64,000 bases of DNA from Megascapheus bottae (GCA_024803745.1 JANJXV010000130.1:610501-674500); one strand, 5' to 3'. Positions 32,516-43,480 are shown, counted from the first letter of the stretch. Program-made: numbers and translations. The notes: generated by a model not told the origin, from the sequence alone.

Positions 32516-33001
32516 TAGACTACCTTCTTTCTACATCAGAAAGAAATGTCCCACAAACATCCTTGGAATGGAAGTGATGGTTTCTGGGTCCATCTTGAGT
32601 CTTGGTACAGGACACCAGTAAAGAGAGGAAAATAGGAAAAGACTCTTGTTCCACATCACTGAACCTAAATAGAGTTCATGCTGTAGGGACATTAAAATTC
32701 TTGTCCTTTTCTTTTCCCCCTCAAGCCTTTTATGACTTCTGATTTCCCATCTGAGCGAGATGATGAAGAAGAAGCCTCCTATAAAGACAAGAGCGGGCAG
32801 AGACAAAGCAAGCCCTGAAACTTCTGGGATACACATAAATGCCGGGTGCCTAAGGATGTTTAAATTTCAGACAACCAACGATTCTTTTTTTTTTCTTTGA
32901 GGGCAAGTAGGATCTAAATATTGCATGAAACAGACTTCTTTTGGCAAAATGATTCACAGTCTATCTACAGTTCAGATCTAACCGGGTATCTTGCACCTTA
33001 C

Positions 33002-33265
33002 CTGACATCTCTGCTCTTTTCCTCCATTCGCACCCAGCTGCCAGGTGTGCCAGGGTCTAGACAGCATCTCAGCTGATGCTGACTCGACTGCAGAGACCAT
33101 GCCCCGAACCACAGGCCAGACCACGGTGGTTCCGTTGACACTGCGTCCTGACACGCAATCACCTTGGGTTGTCCATTTCTCAGTGTGTGAAGAGCAGGCA
33201 TCGAGGGGAACCATCAACCAGCAATCCACCTCATAGACATTGTAGCCCTCCTCTTCCTGGGGACC
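33002..33265 (-). CDS. Candidate exon C of an unidentified minus-strand gene
   Basis: A 264-base (88-codon) segment with acceptor 'cactgctttctccag' and donor 'atgtcag|gtaagg'. Only one frame is open, from GPQEEEGYNVYEVDCW to GKEQRCQ, with both ends on codon boundaries. Cysteines and tryptophans are frequent (DCW, DAC, GDC, QRC) and there is an NGT glycosylation-type triplet, which would suit a secreted domain, but I recognise no family. The open frame also runs upstream past the acceptor, so openness alone is not strong evidence. Confidence 0.22.
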
Positions 33266-33611
33266 CTGGAGAAAGCAGTGATCTGAATGAGTTCTGAGCA
33301 GACTCCCACAGGGGACAGGGACCTGCTTGGATGGTAGAAGGCAACCCTAGGGTCCTTATGAGAATACTAATGTCCTCAGACCCCTGCCAAATGAAATCAC
33401 ATGGTGGAGGGTGGGGGACAGGGGCTGGGTGTCTGGCTGGCCTCAACACCTGTGCGGAAATAGCAGCAATTCTTCAGGACCTGGAATCCAACTGGAGAGT
33501 ATGATGAGAGATTGCCTTCAGCAATATAGTGGATTCTAAGACACTGGACCAGCAGCGACATCTCCGGCTACTTGATTCCCCAAGCATGGCCTTGCTTCCT
33601 CTGTTCCTCAC

Positions 33612-33693
33612 CTTTAGATTTCTTTTCTGCCTAATGCCATCAGCCACCTTTTCTGTCGTCTCTTGTGCCACAGAAACTCCGGCTGCTACACTT
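33612..33693 (-). CDS. Candidate exon B of an unidentified minus-strand gene
   Basis: An 82-base segment with a strong acceptor ('ttcattctttccctgcag') and donor 'ctaaag|gtgagg'. Two frames have stops; the open one uses one leading base and then 27 codons (SVAAGVSVAQETTEKVADGI, then RQKRNLK), ending on a codon boundary, which fits exon C. The leading single base fits the two-base overhang of exon A. The peptide looks protein-like (amphipathic, charged) but matches no family I can name. Confidence 0.22.
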
Positions 33694-33783
33694 CTGCAGG
33701 GAAAGAATGAATTAAATTATATTACATTGGAGTTTTAGAGAACTTTTGTTTTGTCACAAGTCTAGCTTTGTTGGTTTTTTTTT

Positions 33784-33806
33784 TGTTTGTGTGTGTGTGT
33801 GTGTTG
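33784..33806 (+). repeat. (GT)n microsatellite
   Basis: Short gt run preceded by a 9-T run. Confidence 0.85.
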
Positions 33807-33934
33807 TTGTTTTTAAAATGAAGTCTAGAGAAACATTACCAACCCACATAAGTTTCTTGTTCTCCAGAGCTGACGACACAGATAATGAAGCCTAATGTTG
33901 ATAATGATTGTTCTAGACAAAAGATAGCAGGGAG

Positions 33935-33981
33935 GATGGAGGGAGGGAGGAAGAGAGAGAGAGAGAGAAAGAGAGAGAGAA
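33935..33981 (+). repeat. (GGGA)/(GA)n purine microsatellite
   Basis: ggagggaggaa followed by (ga)n; 60-codon ORFs on both strands here are low complexity. Confidence 0.9.
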
Positions 33982-34564
33982 TCATAATATTTTTAAAAAG
34001 TATGTCATGGGTTGCATTCATTTGGACACAAATAAGAAACCAGGCAGATACCAGGAGACCAGACTGAGTATTTTAAGTTTGTCATGCTTGAATAATGGAT
34101 TATTGTGTGCAGGCTGATGATGGAATAATTCCACCAATCCCAACACTCTCCCCACCACCACCAGAAAAAAAAAATCATGCACTTTTCCCCTGCTGCCAAA
34201 TACACAAAGAAAGCAGGACACCAGAATGAAATCTGTGCCGTAGGGAAGGAGTCCATTTCCTTCTCCTCTTGGGACTTCTCAGCAGGTAAATATTGATTAC
34301 ATTTTCCCAGTACCTCGAGCCATTATTTCTGATATGGCCACCTGCTCCCAGATATGAATTCCACATACCCACCCTCTGCCCCTCCCCCAAGGTCTCCATA
34401 AGGATAGCACATCAACTGAGGAGAAAATTCTTTTTTTCTCCTGAAGAAGCTTGGCAAGAAAGACCTCTAATTAGGAGCATTTAATCCCTGTCTCTAATAC
34501 TTGTTTCCTCAGAAAATGACAACACGTGTCCACCCCGCAGATCGTTCTTCACCTCACACCACAC

Positions 34565-34617
34565 CTGACGTTTGACAAGACAGGGACACCAGGCGAGGCC
34601 CAGAAGGTAGGACCAGG
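34565..34617 (-). CDS. Candidate exon A of an unidentified minus-strand gene
   Basis: A 53-base segment with acceptor 'actgttgtcttccag' and donor 'gtcag|gtgtgg'; another donor 12 bases on ('gtgag|gtgaag') keeps the same phase. It reads PGPTFWASPGVPVLSNV and leaves two bases that combine with the first base of exon B to give Arg. The open frame extends upstream to about 34752, so a longer exon from an acceptor near 34741 is possible. Short and weakly supported. Confidence 0.15.
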
Positions 34618-34749
34618 CTGGAAGACAACAGTGTCAGAGGCCTGGCACTTTTTGGTTCTCAGATGAATTATTGATGTCGCCTCAGGGATTTGTGGAGCGG
34701 CAGCGGTGGCAGGGGTGAGGAGACGGCTGGTGGTTTGTCCTGGAATTGG

Positions 34750-35244
34750 CACAAGGGCTGGTAATTAAGCCTGCTGACACTTCCAGGGTACCAATACTAC
34801 TGCCAGCTGGCTGTCAAGTGCCCACCGTCTGATCCTGCCATCCACAGGAATACATTGTGGGCAAGATTTATGCACGGCCGTCTGTGGACGTCTGTCTCCT
34901 GACACTAGCTCTGTGGTCATGAGGGGGTGGGAGTGTTGGCTGTGTATGGCCTCAGCGAACCCTCCAGCTGCTGAGTCTAAGTGCTAGCCCAGCTTCCAAG
35001 AGCATGTAGTAAAATTCCACTGCAGAAGGCAGGCCATGGAAGGAATGGTTCTGCTCTAGGTTGGGTTCCACTCAGCACCATAGAGCCAGCACCCTAGAAT
35101 TACTCCACACCTGCAAGGCTGCATTTATCCACTAGCTCCATCTGCTGCTGGGTGACTTCCAGGGACGTTCACTCTGGACGCTGCCAGCTCGTCCTTCACC
35201 CTGAGCATCTGCCTGCAGGACAGAAGAGCCCTCAAGAAGACAGC
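34750..35244. other. Unique sequence, no gene seen
   Basis: About 490 bases of moderately GC-rich unique DNA without repeats I recognise. Confidence 0.35.
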
Positions 35245-35406
35245 TGCCTAGTGGTAGAGTGCTTGCCTAGCATGCATGAAGCCCTGGGTTTGATTCCACA
35301 TACATAGAAAAGGCCAGAAATGGTGCTATGACTCAAGTGGTAGAGCATTAGCCTTGAGAAAGCTCAAGGACAATGCCCAGGCCCAGGACTGGCCAAAAAA
35401 AAAGAA
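35245..35406 (+). repeat. IDL-Geo SINE, 5'-truncated
   Basis: Starts within the A box region ('tgcctagtggtagagtgc'), continues through 'gtttgattcc' and a shortened Geo half to a 9-A tail. Confidence 0.85.
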
Positions 35407-35424
35407 AACTAAAAAAGGAACCAA

Positions 35425-35640
35425 TAGCCAACACTAGGTGACTGTGATTAGTTAAGCATGCTCTATGCATCCATCCAATGAAATACAACTCAGTCAAGAA
35501 GACTGAGTATATATGTGCAAGCATTGAAGAAAAGTTATTGATTTGAAAAAATAGATCACAAAGTTGTATATTCCATACTATGATTATGTCCAGTGGGGTT
35601 TCAAATATATTGAGGGGGATACTATTCCTGTGTCATTTCA
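35425..35640 (+). repeat. Old L1 3'-region fragment
   Basis: 'gcatccatccaatgaaatacaactcagtcaag' ... 'aaaatagatcacaaagttgtatattcc' follows the old L1M pattern (catccatacaatggaatactactcagcaa ... gcaaagttgcagaacagtatgtatag). Heavily diverged. Confidence 0.5.
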
Positions 35641-35867
35641 TTTTCTCACCTCTAATTTTATAAAAGGTTCAATTCTGGGGTTTAAGAAACTCAATAACAC
35701 AATGAATTCTCTTTTCAGTACCATGAATTACCTTTTCACTTGGATTGCAAGAAAGACACTCATATAACTGAGATTGACCTCAGGAGAGCAGAGAGAAAGG
35801 GAGAATTGATGACTGGTTTTTCCTCCCCTGCCCTTGCCTATTTGTTTACTTTGTTATTTGTTTCTTT

Positions 35868-36075
35868 ATTTAGAACCAGGGTTTAAACTCAGGGCCTTGG
35901 ACTCACTTCACTTGCTTGTTTGACTGACACTCCAACTCAAGCTAAGCCTCCAGCCTGACTTCTTCCTGAATATTTTGAAGATGGAGTCTCACGGGCTTTT
36001 TAGTCTGGATTGGGCTCATAACACAGTCCTCTGAGTTCAGCCTCCTGAGTAAGCGCGAGCTGCCAGTAGCCAACT
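35868..36075 (-). repeat. B1-dID-type SINE, antisense, diverged
   Basis: Complement of an ID-like half ('ggtttaaactcagggccttgg') then of a B1 half ('tcagcctcctgagtaagcgcgagc'). Confidence 0.55.
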
Positions 36076-37295
36076 GGTTCTTTCTTTGCACTGTTTCTCC
36101 CCTCTGACCTTGGCTTTTTTTGTTTGGATGGACCCCTCCATCTTGCCACCCTCCACCACGCTCACCCCCAATTCTGTGTAATTTCCAATTTCATTCAGAA
36201 AGGAAAGCCAGGATGTCAAACTTCAAACTAAGAGGTGCTCTATGTTTCACACTCATTGATAATCTTTCCCAGTGTACAGTTCATTTGAGGCACCCCAATT
36301 CCTTTCCTCTGGTCTGCTGTCAGCTCTGTCCTGAAGAGTTAACGCTCTTTTTGAAATAGAGTCAAAGATAGTTGGGCCCAAAAGAAGATAAGCATATGTT
36401 TGTGCAAGCTGGAAAATTGTCCTATATGGAACAGAGTCAAAATAAATCAATAAAAGCAGTTTCGGGCAGGCACGACAAAGAAAAAAACTGTTAATTACTA
36501 GTATTACCATTGATAGCTATTCATTTGAGACTTTTGTTCAGTAAAGGCAATTGTTTGCTCCTGTTATATAACCAAAATCAAGAGAATTTACAAAGAACGA
36601 GAGAGGGGGAAAAATCTTCTCAGCTGAAACTCAGACAAAAGCCTTGAAGGGAAAATGAGACAAGCGATATTTTCTGGGGATTTACTGAGACAAATCAGCT
36701 CAGAAAAGACACAAACCTGTTCGTTTCATCCCAACACCATCCATTCTCGTCTGGTTTTATTCCTTGCATATAAATTTCAAGTTTGAAAGGACCCAGATAT
36801 AGAACCTTTTAAGATACTTCTCCACATTGAAAAGATTTCCTCCTTCTCAAAAGGGATTTTTGTTCTTAGCCGAATCCTTTGAAAAAAATTATATATATAT
36901 ATATACATATATATAATTACACATACACATACACAGCCAAATCCTGAAGATCTCTGTAGTCCCAAAGACCTGAGTTCAATATCTATTTCTACTCCAACAA
37001 GGCTCCATGACAGTTGACAGTTTGCAAAGGGTTGTCTGAACATCTCTGCTCCTGTGTAAAGTGAAGATAATACCCACCCACAGAACCATGCCCATCTAAT
37101 CCTGCTTGAGGCCCTCCAGCTCTCAGCGTCCAGTCAGAGACAGGAAGTGACTTGAGCATGTCAAACAGAACTATAATGTAGGGGAACTGTTACATAAATA
37201 ATAAAAGACCTAAGTCCCGAACAGAACCATGAGGCAACTCCGTGTTGGTGAAATAGCTCTGCAAGTCTAGTTAGAGGTTGTAAAGATTCCATGGG
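36076..37295. other. Unique AT-rich sequence with (TA)n and MIR trace
   Basis: A short (ta)n run lies at 36888-36916. 'ggttgtctgaacatctctgctcctgtgtaaagtg' near 37035 may be MIR. ORFs of 60-88 codons lack features. No gene seen. Confidence 0.4.
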
Positions 37296-37311
37296 AAAGC
37301 ATAGCAATTCT

Positions 37312-37690
37312 TTTTTTTTTGCATTATTTTATTGTAATTAGTAAAAGGGTTACATGATATTTGCCAGATAGAAGGTGCATTAATTCACGTACATTGATAC
37401 CCTTTCACATGTCTTGGTACCCATTTCCCTAACCCCCACCTGTCTTGGTTTTCCCCCCTTCCCTATCAAATAACCAAATACAAATAAATTCAATATATCA
37501 GATAACAAAGTGAGATACTATAACAATATGAGATAACCAAGGGACAGCAAAGGAGATGAGAGACAACATAGTACATTAAGGACAACAATTATTCGTTATA
37601 TGGCTTTTGTTTCAATATCCTGGAGGTCCTTTCAATTAGCTTCATACTATATGGCCTTATGTATCAAGGTTTTGCTCTATTGCAAATCTC
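37312..37690 (-). mobile_element. LINE-1 3'-UTR insertion, antisense
   Basis: Complement of the same L1 3' UTR as at 13 kb, beginning on the plus strand with the T-rich complement of its tail. Target duplications aaagcatagcaattct (37296-37311) and aaagcatagtaattct (37691-37706), 16 bp with one mismatch. Only about 380 bases were inserted; no coding part. It carries a single copy of the 92-base block that is doubled at 13.3 kb. Confidence 0.93.
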
Positions 37691-37711
37691 AAAGCATAGT
37701 AATTCTAAATA

Positions 37712-37785
37712 AAGACTGGGGATGTCACTCCAGTAGAGTGTTTGCATAACAACTGCAGGGTCCTGAGTTCAAGCCCCAAACTCAA
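37712..37785 (+). repeat. ID-type SINE monomer
   Basis: 'gactggggatgtcactccagtagagtg' and 'ctgagttcaagcccc' match the ID monomer with a weak A box and B box. Confidence 0.6.
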
Positions 37786-37796
37786 TTTTGAGTTCA

Positions 37797-37903
37797 ATTT
37801 TGCTGGTTCTGGGGCTTGAACTCAGGGCCTGGGCTCTGTCCCTGAGCCTCTTTGTGCTCAAGGATAGTGCTCTACCACTTGAGCCACAGCACCACTCCCT
37901 CGA
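37797..37903 (-). repeat. Geo-half SINE fragment, antisense
   Basis: 'ggggcttgaactcagggcctgggc' and 'ctctaccacttgagccacagc' are the complement of the Geo module; no second half follows. Confidence 0.8.
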
Positions 37904-38294
37904 GGGATATTCTTATATAGTTTCAGCACCCAGAAGAGCCATAGAGCTTTTCCTTCTAGAAACCAGAAAGACAGTGGGGTCATATTGGCCATCTTTGATC
38001 ACATGACCTCCCTGGACCAATCCCATAGATGCAGAGAAATGGACTGGATTGGTATATCTATCTGCCTGTGGATCAGATTGATCTCTATCCAAACCACCTG
38101 GACTAAAATAATAGTAATAATAACAACAGCAGCAACTATCACCATCATCAAAGTAGTATTAACCGAAAGGGAAGGAAAGAGATCCTAAGAGGTAAACTAA
38201 GAGGTGTCAACCTTCACCAAGACAAAAAACAAGTAACTCTTTTTGATCATAATTTACTTGAATATTTAATATTTTACTACTTTTCAGAGAATAG

Positions 38295-38455
38295 TATCTC
38301 TAGTGCACAAATGAGAATAGCAAAGTTGCAAGAGTTTAAGGAAGTTACCCAAGGTCCCAGAGTTGGAAAGTGGTTGTGCTTAGGCTTGAACCCACCACAT
38401 GTCTCTACTATTAAAACTCATGTCTCTTCTTTTACACCATGCTGGTATCTTACTG
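38295..38455 (+). repeat. MIR fossil
   Basis: 'aaatgagaatagcaaagttgcaagag' ... 'aagttacccaaggtcccagagttgg' ... 'gcttgaaccc' ... 'tcttttacaccatgctgg' follow the MIR consensus order well. Confidence 0.75.
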
Positions 38456-38662
38456 AGTAGCAAGCATGGAGCATGAAATAATCCAAAGTGATTGCTTGGG
38501 GGCCAGTGAATGTCTTAATCTTCACTGTTAAATACTAAAATCTGCATGTGCACGTGTGCTCATTTCCTGGTGTCATAAATTGAATATTCACTCCCTTCCA
38601 TTTCCCATTAAAACATAGCATGAATTAAAGGGTTTCATTTTCATCACTCAAATAGAGACCTT

Positions 38663-38931
38663 AAGCCCCATGCTGGAGGCTTACCCCTGTAATCCTAGCT
38701 ACTCAGGAAGCTGAGATATGAGGATCATGGTTCAAAGCCAGCCTGAGATATGAGGATCATGGTCTGGAAAGTCCATGAAGCTCTTATCTCCAATTAACCA
38801 ACAAAAACCTGGAAGTGGAGCTGTGACTCAAGTGGTAGAATGCTAGCCTTCAACAATTTAAAAAAAAAGCAGCTCAGGAACAGTGCCCAGGCCCTGAGTT
38901 CAAGGCCCAGTACTGGCACAAATAATAATAA

Positions 38932-38962
<31 letters not shown>
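38663..38962 (+). repeat. 7SL-Geo SINE with (AAT)n tail and a small internal duplication
   Basis: Complete head ('catgctggaggcttacccctg'), linker and Geo half; 'gagatatgaggatcatgg' occurs twice, 33 bases apart. The tail has become an (aat)n microsatellite at 38921-38962. Confidence 0.9.
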
Positions 38963-39073
38963 GTTTATCCTTTACCGATTGATGGATCTCACACATACTT
39001 AGAACTCCAACTACCTGGTCCTCAACCCAATGAAGTTACAGGGTTTGCTCTAAGAGTGTAAAACTTGAGTCAT

Positions 39074-39516
39074 GGCATCTCTGGTCATAAAAGAAATGCA
39101 AATCAAAACAACTTTAAGATTCCACCTCACTCCATTTAGAATGGCTAGGATCAAGAAATCTAATAATAACAGATGCTGGAGGGGAGGTGGACAGGAGGGA
39201 TCACTACTACACTGTTGGTGGGAGTGCAAACTTGTTCAACCTCTATGGAAAGCAGTAGGGCAGTTCCTCAAAAGACTAAATATAGAGCTCCCCTATGACC
39301 CAGCAATTCCACTACTTGGCATTTACCAATCGTCCAGAAACAAGGACCTACTAAATCCACTAGCACAACAATGTTCATTGCAGCACTATTCACCATAGCA
39401 AAGATATGGAACCAACCCAGATGTCCCTCAGTTGATGAGTGGATCAACAAGATGTGGTATTTATACACAATGGAATTCTATGGTGCTCTCAGAAAGAATG
39501 ACATCACCCATTTGTA
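39074..39516 (+). pseudogene. LINE-1 ORF2 C-terminal remnant, frameshifted
   Basis: The frame from the 5' break reads [13 protein letters not shown] and then [20 protein letters not shown], followed by LNIELPYDPAIPLLGIY, typical of the L1 ORF2 C-terminus. Near 39327 one base is missing relative to the 13-kb copy ('ttaccaatcg' against 'ttacccaacc'), so the frame ends at 39398; the residual FTIAKIWNQ and DEWINK segments are in another frame. Non-functional. Confidence 0.88.
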
Positions 39517-39988
39517 AGGAAATGGAAAGACTTAGAAAAAAATCATATTAAGTGAAGGAAGCCAGACTCAAAGGAACATAGGCTCAATGGTTTCCCTCAT
39601 TTACAATAATCAGTAGAAACCTTGGGCTCTCCTAGGAGAGGTTCACAATAGAGCAAAACCTAGATACATAAGGCCATACAGTATGATGCTAAATGAAAGG
39701 ATCTCTAGGATATAGAAACAGAAGCCATATAATGAGTGATTGTTGTCCTTTTGCTGTCCCTTTATCTCATATTGTTACAATATTTCACCTTGTTATCTGA
39801 TATATTTTATATACGCTTAATTGAAATAGGAGAGGGAAGGGGGAAAATCAAGATGTATGGGGAGAGGGGGAGGGAAATGGGAACCATGACATGAGAAAGG
39901 GTATCAATATTTATGAAGTAATGTACCTTCTATCTGATGAATATAATGTAACCCTTCTATTAATTACAATAAAAATATATGAAAAAAA
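39077..39988 (+). mobile_element. 5'-truncated LINE-1, 912 bp
   Basis: Bounded by an exact 12-bp duplication ttgagtcatggc (39065-39076 and 39989-40000). Contains the last part of ORF2, a 3' UTR that ends 'cccttctattaattacaataaaa', and a weak A tail. Same subfamily as the 13-kb, 37-kb, 50-kb and 52-kb copies. No catalytic domains, so it depends on other L1s. Confidence 0.94.
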
Positions 39989-40000
39989 TTGAGTCATGGC

Positions 40001-42068
40001 CAGGCTTCCTCCAGGTCCTTCAGAAGTGAAACTCCAGTTGTTCAGGTCTATCACCTTTCTTGAGTACATTTCCCCTCAGTCATTTACTGTGATCCGATAC
40101 CCCAAGGACCCTTGTTCAGAAATGGCAGGGCGCTGTCACTGCCAACTGCAGGGAGAGCTCCTTCCTATAGCTGTTACAGGCCCCCTTGTCTCCTTCCTGC
40201 ATCTGCACTTGGGACCACAAGAGGCAACGTGCACAATGGCAATCTCTTAATAGGATTATATCTTTTTCTGCACATCCCATCTCTAGGGATTATTGTCATT
40301 TGTCTCCTGCAAATGACAATCCAGCTTCTCCGGGCTCCCTGGTTGCTGGGGGAGAAATGTTACTGCACAGCTTGTGTCAGATGATGTTTTATAATCATAG
40401 CAGAAATCCAATATTAATAGAACTGTCTGGGTAAAAAGGTGCGTGCGCTGTTTGTGGAGCCACACGGGTATCCCTGATGTCTGGAAACACCCCTCCCCCG
40501 CGATTTCTTTACTCTGGCATTTCTCCTGTAGACATAAAATTTTAAATCAAGTTGGACCACAGGCACGTATGGGACTATTATGAGGACATCCTGCTTACTC
40601 TCCCACAGTCCGACAGACACTTTGCACTGCCAACCCTTCATAATGCTCAATGGTGTTTACCATTTTTCCTAAGATACCCTTCTTTTTAATCCCTGCTTGT
40701 CCAAACACATCCTCCTCCGATTGCCTTCCGAGAGCACCTCACTCCGCAATGGTGTTTGACTTCCTGGTGGCAATGAGTCTCCAACTCCTTTGTGACCATT
40801 GCCTGTATTTTTCGCCTGAACCTCTTTTAACCGCTCACAATTATGGGGGCAGGGGGAGTCAAGGTCCTGGCCCTTGATCTAAACTTCATCCTAACTTAGA
40901 AAAGAATAGGGGCTGAGAAGGATGAAAATGTTCCCCTCTCTCTATTAGTCCCCTCAAACACCCCTCACCCCCAACCACCCAGCTGGGGGGACTATGACAC
41001 TCCTCCCAAAAGAGTGGCCCACACAGCCACGGTTATAGCAAGAGCTCTTGAGAGTAGTAGTGGGGCTGGCCCACAGATCTCACACTAAGAGAATGGGGTT
41101 TGTTGTTCTGTTTCCCTGAAAAGAAAGAGAGGGTCAGAGAGGTTACTGGTTTGCCCAAGGTCACTGAAAGGGAAAACCACCATTAGAAATCCTAGCTTGT
41201 CTAAACCCAGCAGCATCTCAGGGATATGATTCGTACAGAGCCTCTGATGGTGGGTGGAGGGGTCCGTTACAAAAATCTCTTTTCCAATTTGACACAAGAT
41301 GTCCAAGAGAAAGCCTTCCTTCACAGAGTTAAAAAAAAATCAATGATGTGAGCCCATCCTGGAGTCCCAGCTGGGCTTGAGATCTCAGCACTGCCCTTCT
41401 TACTCCATGTCTCCTGACCCCAGTGAACAATTTGGAACCAAGTTACAATTTCCTTTTCATTCTCATTAAGCAGAATACTCCTCTTTAACAACCCTCCCTA
41501 AACCACCCCCCATCTACAACCCTCCCTGAGCTTTGCTTGACTATAAAGCGCTCTATTTCTCTGTGATCTTTATGTCCTTAGAAATTACAACATGCTGGCA
41601 TAGGTATTTAATTATTGAAAGGAGATGTGCCTTGTAAAATATTGTACCTGCAGGTTTGCTCATGCAAAGTAAGGATGGATCCCACTTGGCCAGACAAAAC
41701 CTTTGCTATGCTAGAGCTTTGTTCTGGAATAAATCTTGGTTTGTGAAATATGCATCCTATAAGAGCACTTCTGGGTTCTGCCTAGAACTGGCCAAACTAA
41801 AACACCTTTCCCTTTTTTAAATGAAACTAAACCTTGCTTTTACATAATACTGAGCTGACCCCCTCCTAGGCTGGGAATTTAAAGAACACTTTTAGGGGTA
41901 GGGAAAAAAAAAAAAACAGATGTCAGATGATCCATCACAGAGTTTCTTTTCCAAGGCTGGAAAGAGCTCCACCACCACACTAAGGATAAAAGACAACAGA
42001 TAAACGTCAAAGTTTGAACTCTGCTCAAAGACATACAAAAGCTTAGGTTGCAGGGAAAGCTCTCTGTG
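40001..42068. other. Unique sequence with MIR trace and a palindrome
   Basis: About 2 kb of unique DNA. A perfect inverted repeat lies at 40292-40320. A MIR fossil lies at about 41128-41215 ('gtcagagaggttactggtttgcccaagg'). ORFs of 60-90 codons on both strands show no domains. No gene seen. Confidence 0.4.
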
Positions 42069-42255
42069 CTGTCCAATATGATAGACATGCTGGTACCATC
42101 CAATATTATTGGTTTTGACTTCTAATCCATGGATTTGACTTCAGATGTGTCTGGAATATCCAAAGCAGTGGAATTTCAATTTTACATCATAATGTAATCC
42201 ATTTAGATTTAGTTGCATGGAGCATCATGTAATCCAGGCTTATCCTATTGGACAG
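42069..42255. mobile_element. MITE-like DNA transposon fossil (hAT/MER type)
   Basis: The ends are perfect inverted repeats: ctgtccaata at 42069-42078 and tattggacag at 42246-42255. The interior (about 165 bases) has no ORF. The 'gtgctgtccaata...tattggacag' ends match a family of non-autonomous hAT-type MER elements common in mammals; the exact family name is uncertain. Confidence 0.6.
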
Positions 42256-42409
42256 TGAATGCAATTACTGATCAATATTTCTAAAGAACATAGAAGTAAA
42301 CATGCTCAAAAATATTTGCCAGTGGAATCTGGTAATTTAGAAGAAGGATGAAAGAGCATGATTGAATCAGATTTGTCCTGGGGAATTCAAGGTTGGTTTA
42401 GCAGAAGAA

Positions 42410-42573
42410 GGAAGGGAAGGGAAGGGGAAGGGAGGGGAGGGAAGGGGAGGGGGAGAGAGAGGAGAGGGGAGGGGGAGCGAAGGGGAGGGGAGGGGAAGGA
42501 AGAGGAGAAAGAAAGAAAAAATAAAAAAAGAAAGAGGGAAGGAGGGAGGGAGGGGAAAGGAAAGGAAAGGAAA
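42410..42573 (+). repeat. Polypurine (GGGAAGG)n array
   Basis: A+G only apart from one c and a few t; ggggaaggg blocks at the left and (gaaagg)n at the right. ORFs of 77-102 codons over it are low complexity. Confidence 0.95.
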
Positions 42574-42589
42574 TCAATGTCAGCGATTT

Positions 42590-42862
42590 AGTGGCACAAA
42601 TTCATGGAATCCCAGTACTCACAAAGAGGAAGCAGGAGGATCACAAATTCAAGGTCAGACTGGGATATAGACCGAGAACCTGGCTCAAAGAAAAAAAATC
42701 AGGTATGGTAGCGCATACATGTAATCCCAGCTGTGTAGGAGGATTCAAATTAAAACCCTATCTGAAAAATAATCAACCCCAAAAGAGGGCTGGGGGCATT
42801 GCTTAAGCAGAAGAGTGCTTGCTGAGTAGACATGAGGCCCTGAGTTCAAATTCCAGCAAAAA
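42590..42862 (+). repeat. B1-dID-type SINE
   Basis: B1 halves 'tcatggaatcccagtactcac' and 'gtagcgcatacatgtaatcccagc', then an ID half 'gggctgggggcattgcttaagcagaagagtgcttgctgagtag' (in parts), 'gagttcaaattccagc' and an A tail. Confidence 0.7.
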
Positions 42863-42869
42863 AGGAGAG

Positions 42870-43150
42870 AGAATACTTACCTGACTTGAAAAGTAACCTC
42901 ATATGTGGTAAGAGTTCTATTAATACTAATTAGAATCAGCTCTATTAACCTTAGCTCATGAATATATTGCTATACTATGTCATTAATGTTATTAATATAT
43001 CATTCATAGTATATTAATAGGAATACACTCATACTAACTTATTCCTGTTAAATACTGTTTAGGATTTCACTGTTCCCTTTTCTTAGGCTGTGAGTGTTAC
43101 ACCTCCCTGAGATTTTTTTTTTGTGTAACAAGAGGCTCCCCTGACACTGA
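42870..43150. other. AT-rich unique sequence
   Basis: Contains several variants of attaatatat and nothing recognisable. Confidence 0.35.
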
Positions 43151-43480
43151 GCCTCATGTGTTCTGAGAGTCCGGGGATCCCCAGATCTGGGCCCCCCGCC
43201 ATGCCCCACATGGGCTGGCTTCTCCAACACATGCAGCTGCTCTGTTGGCTGACCCAATCCAGGCCAGTGACTCTGCTTCTCTCCTGCTTGCCTCAGCAGT
43301 TTTGCTTCCCAGCCGTCCACACTCCCAATGGCTCCAATACGTCCAAAGATGAGCACTTCCAAACCCTGAATTATTTACATCTGAGAGGCTCCATGGGTCC
43401 TTTCTCCCTCCAATTCTGCCAGCCCCTCCCCCCTTCCAATGAATCATAGCAAATTTGAATCTTGGCCATACACCCACAAA
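43151..43480. other. Unique segment with long overlapping ORFs on both strands
   Basis: ORFs of 97 codons (plus, 43156-43449) and 104-107 codons (minus, 43048-43362 and 43154-43477) overlap. No domains are recognisable and there is no splice or promoter evidence. It could be an unrecognised repeat or chance. Confidence 0.3.

Noticed and set aside
32692..32778. Candidate terminal exon after an acceptor 'cttgtctttatag' (peptide starting EASSSSSRSDGK and ending in a stop)
   Set aside because: Phase would fit exon C, but no polyadenylation signal follows and the Ser run is compositional; another frame gives a hydrophobic stretch, showing that the reading is ambiguous.
39072..39398. 108-codon ORF as a host gene
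   Set aside because: It is the frame-broken C-terminal part of LINE-1 ORF2, bounded by a target-site duplication.
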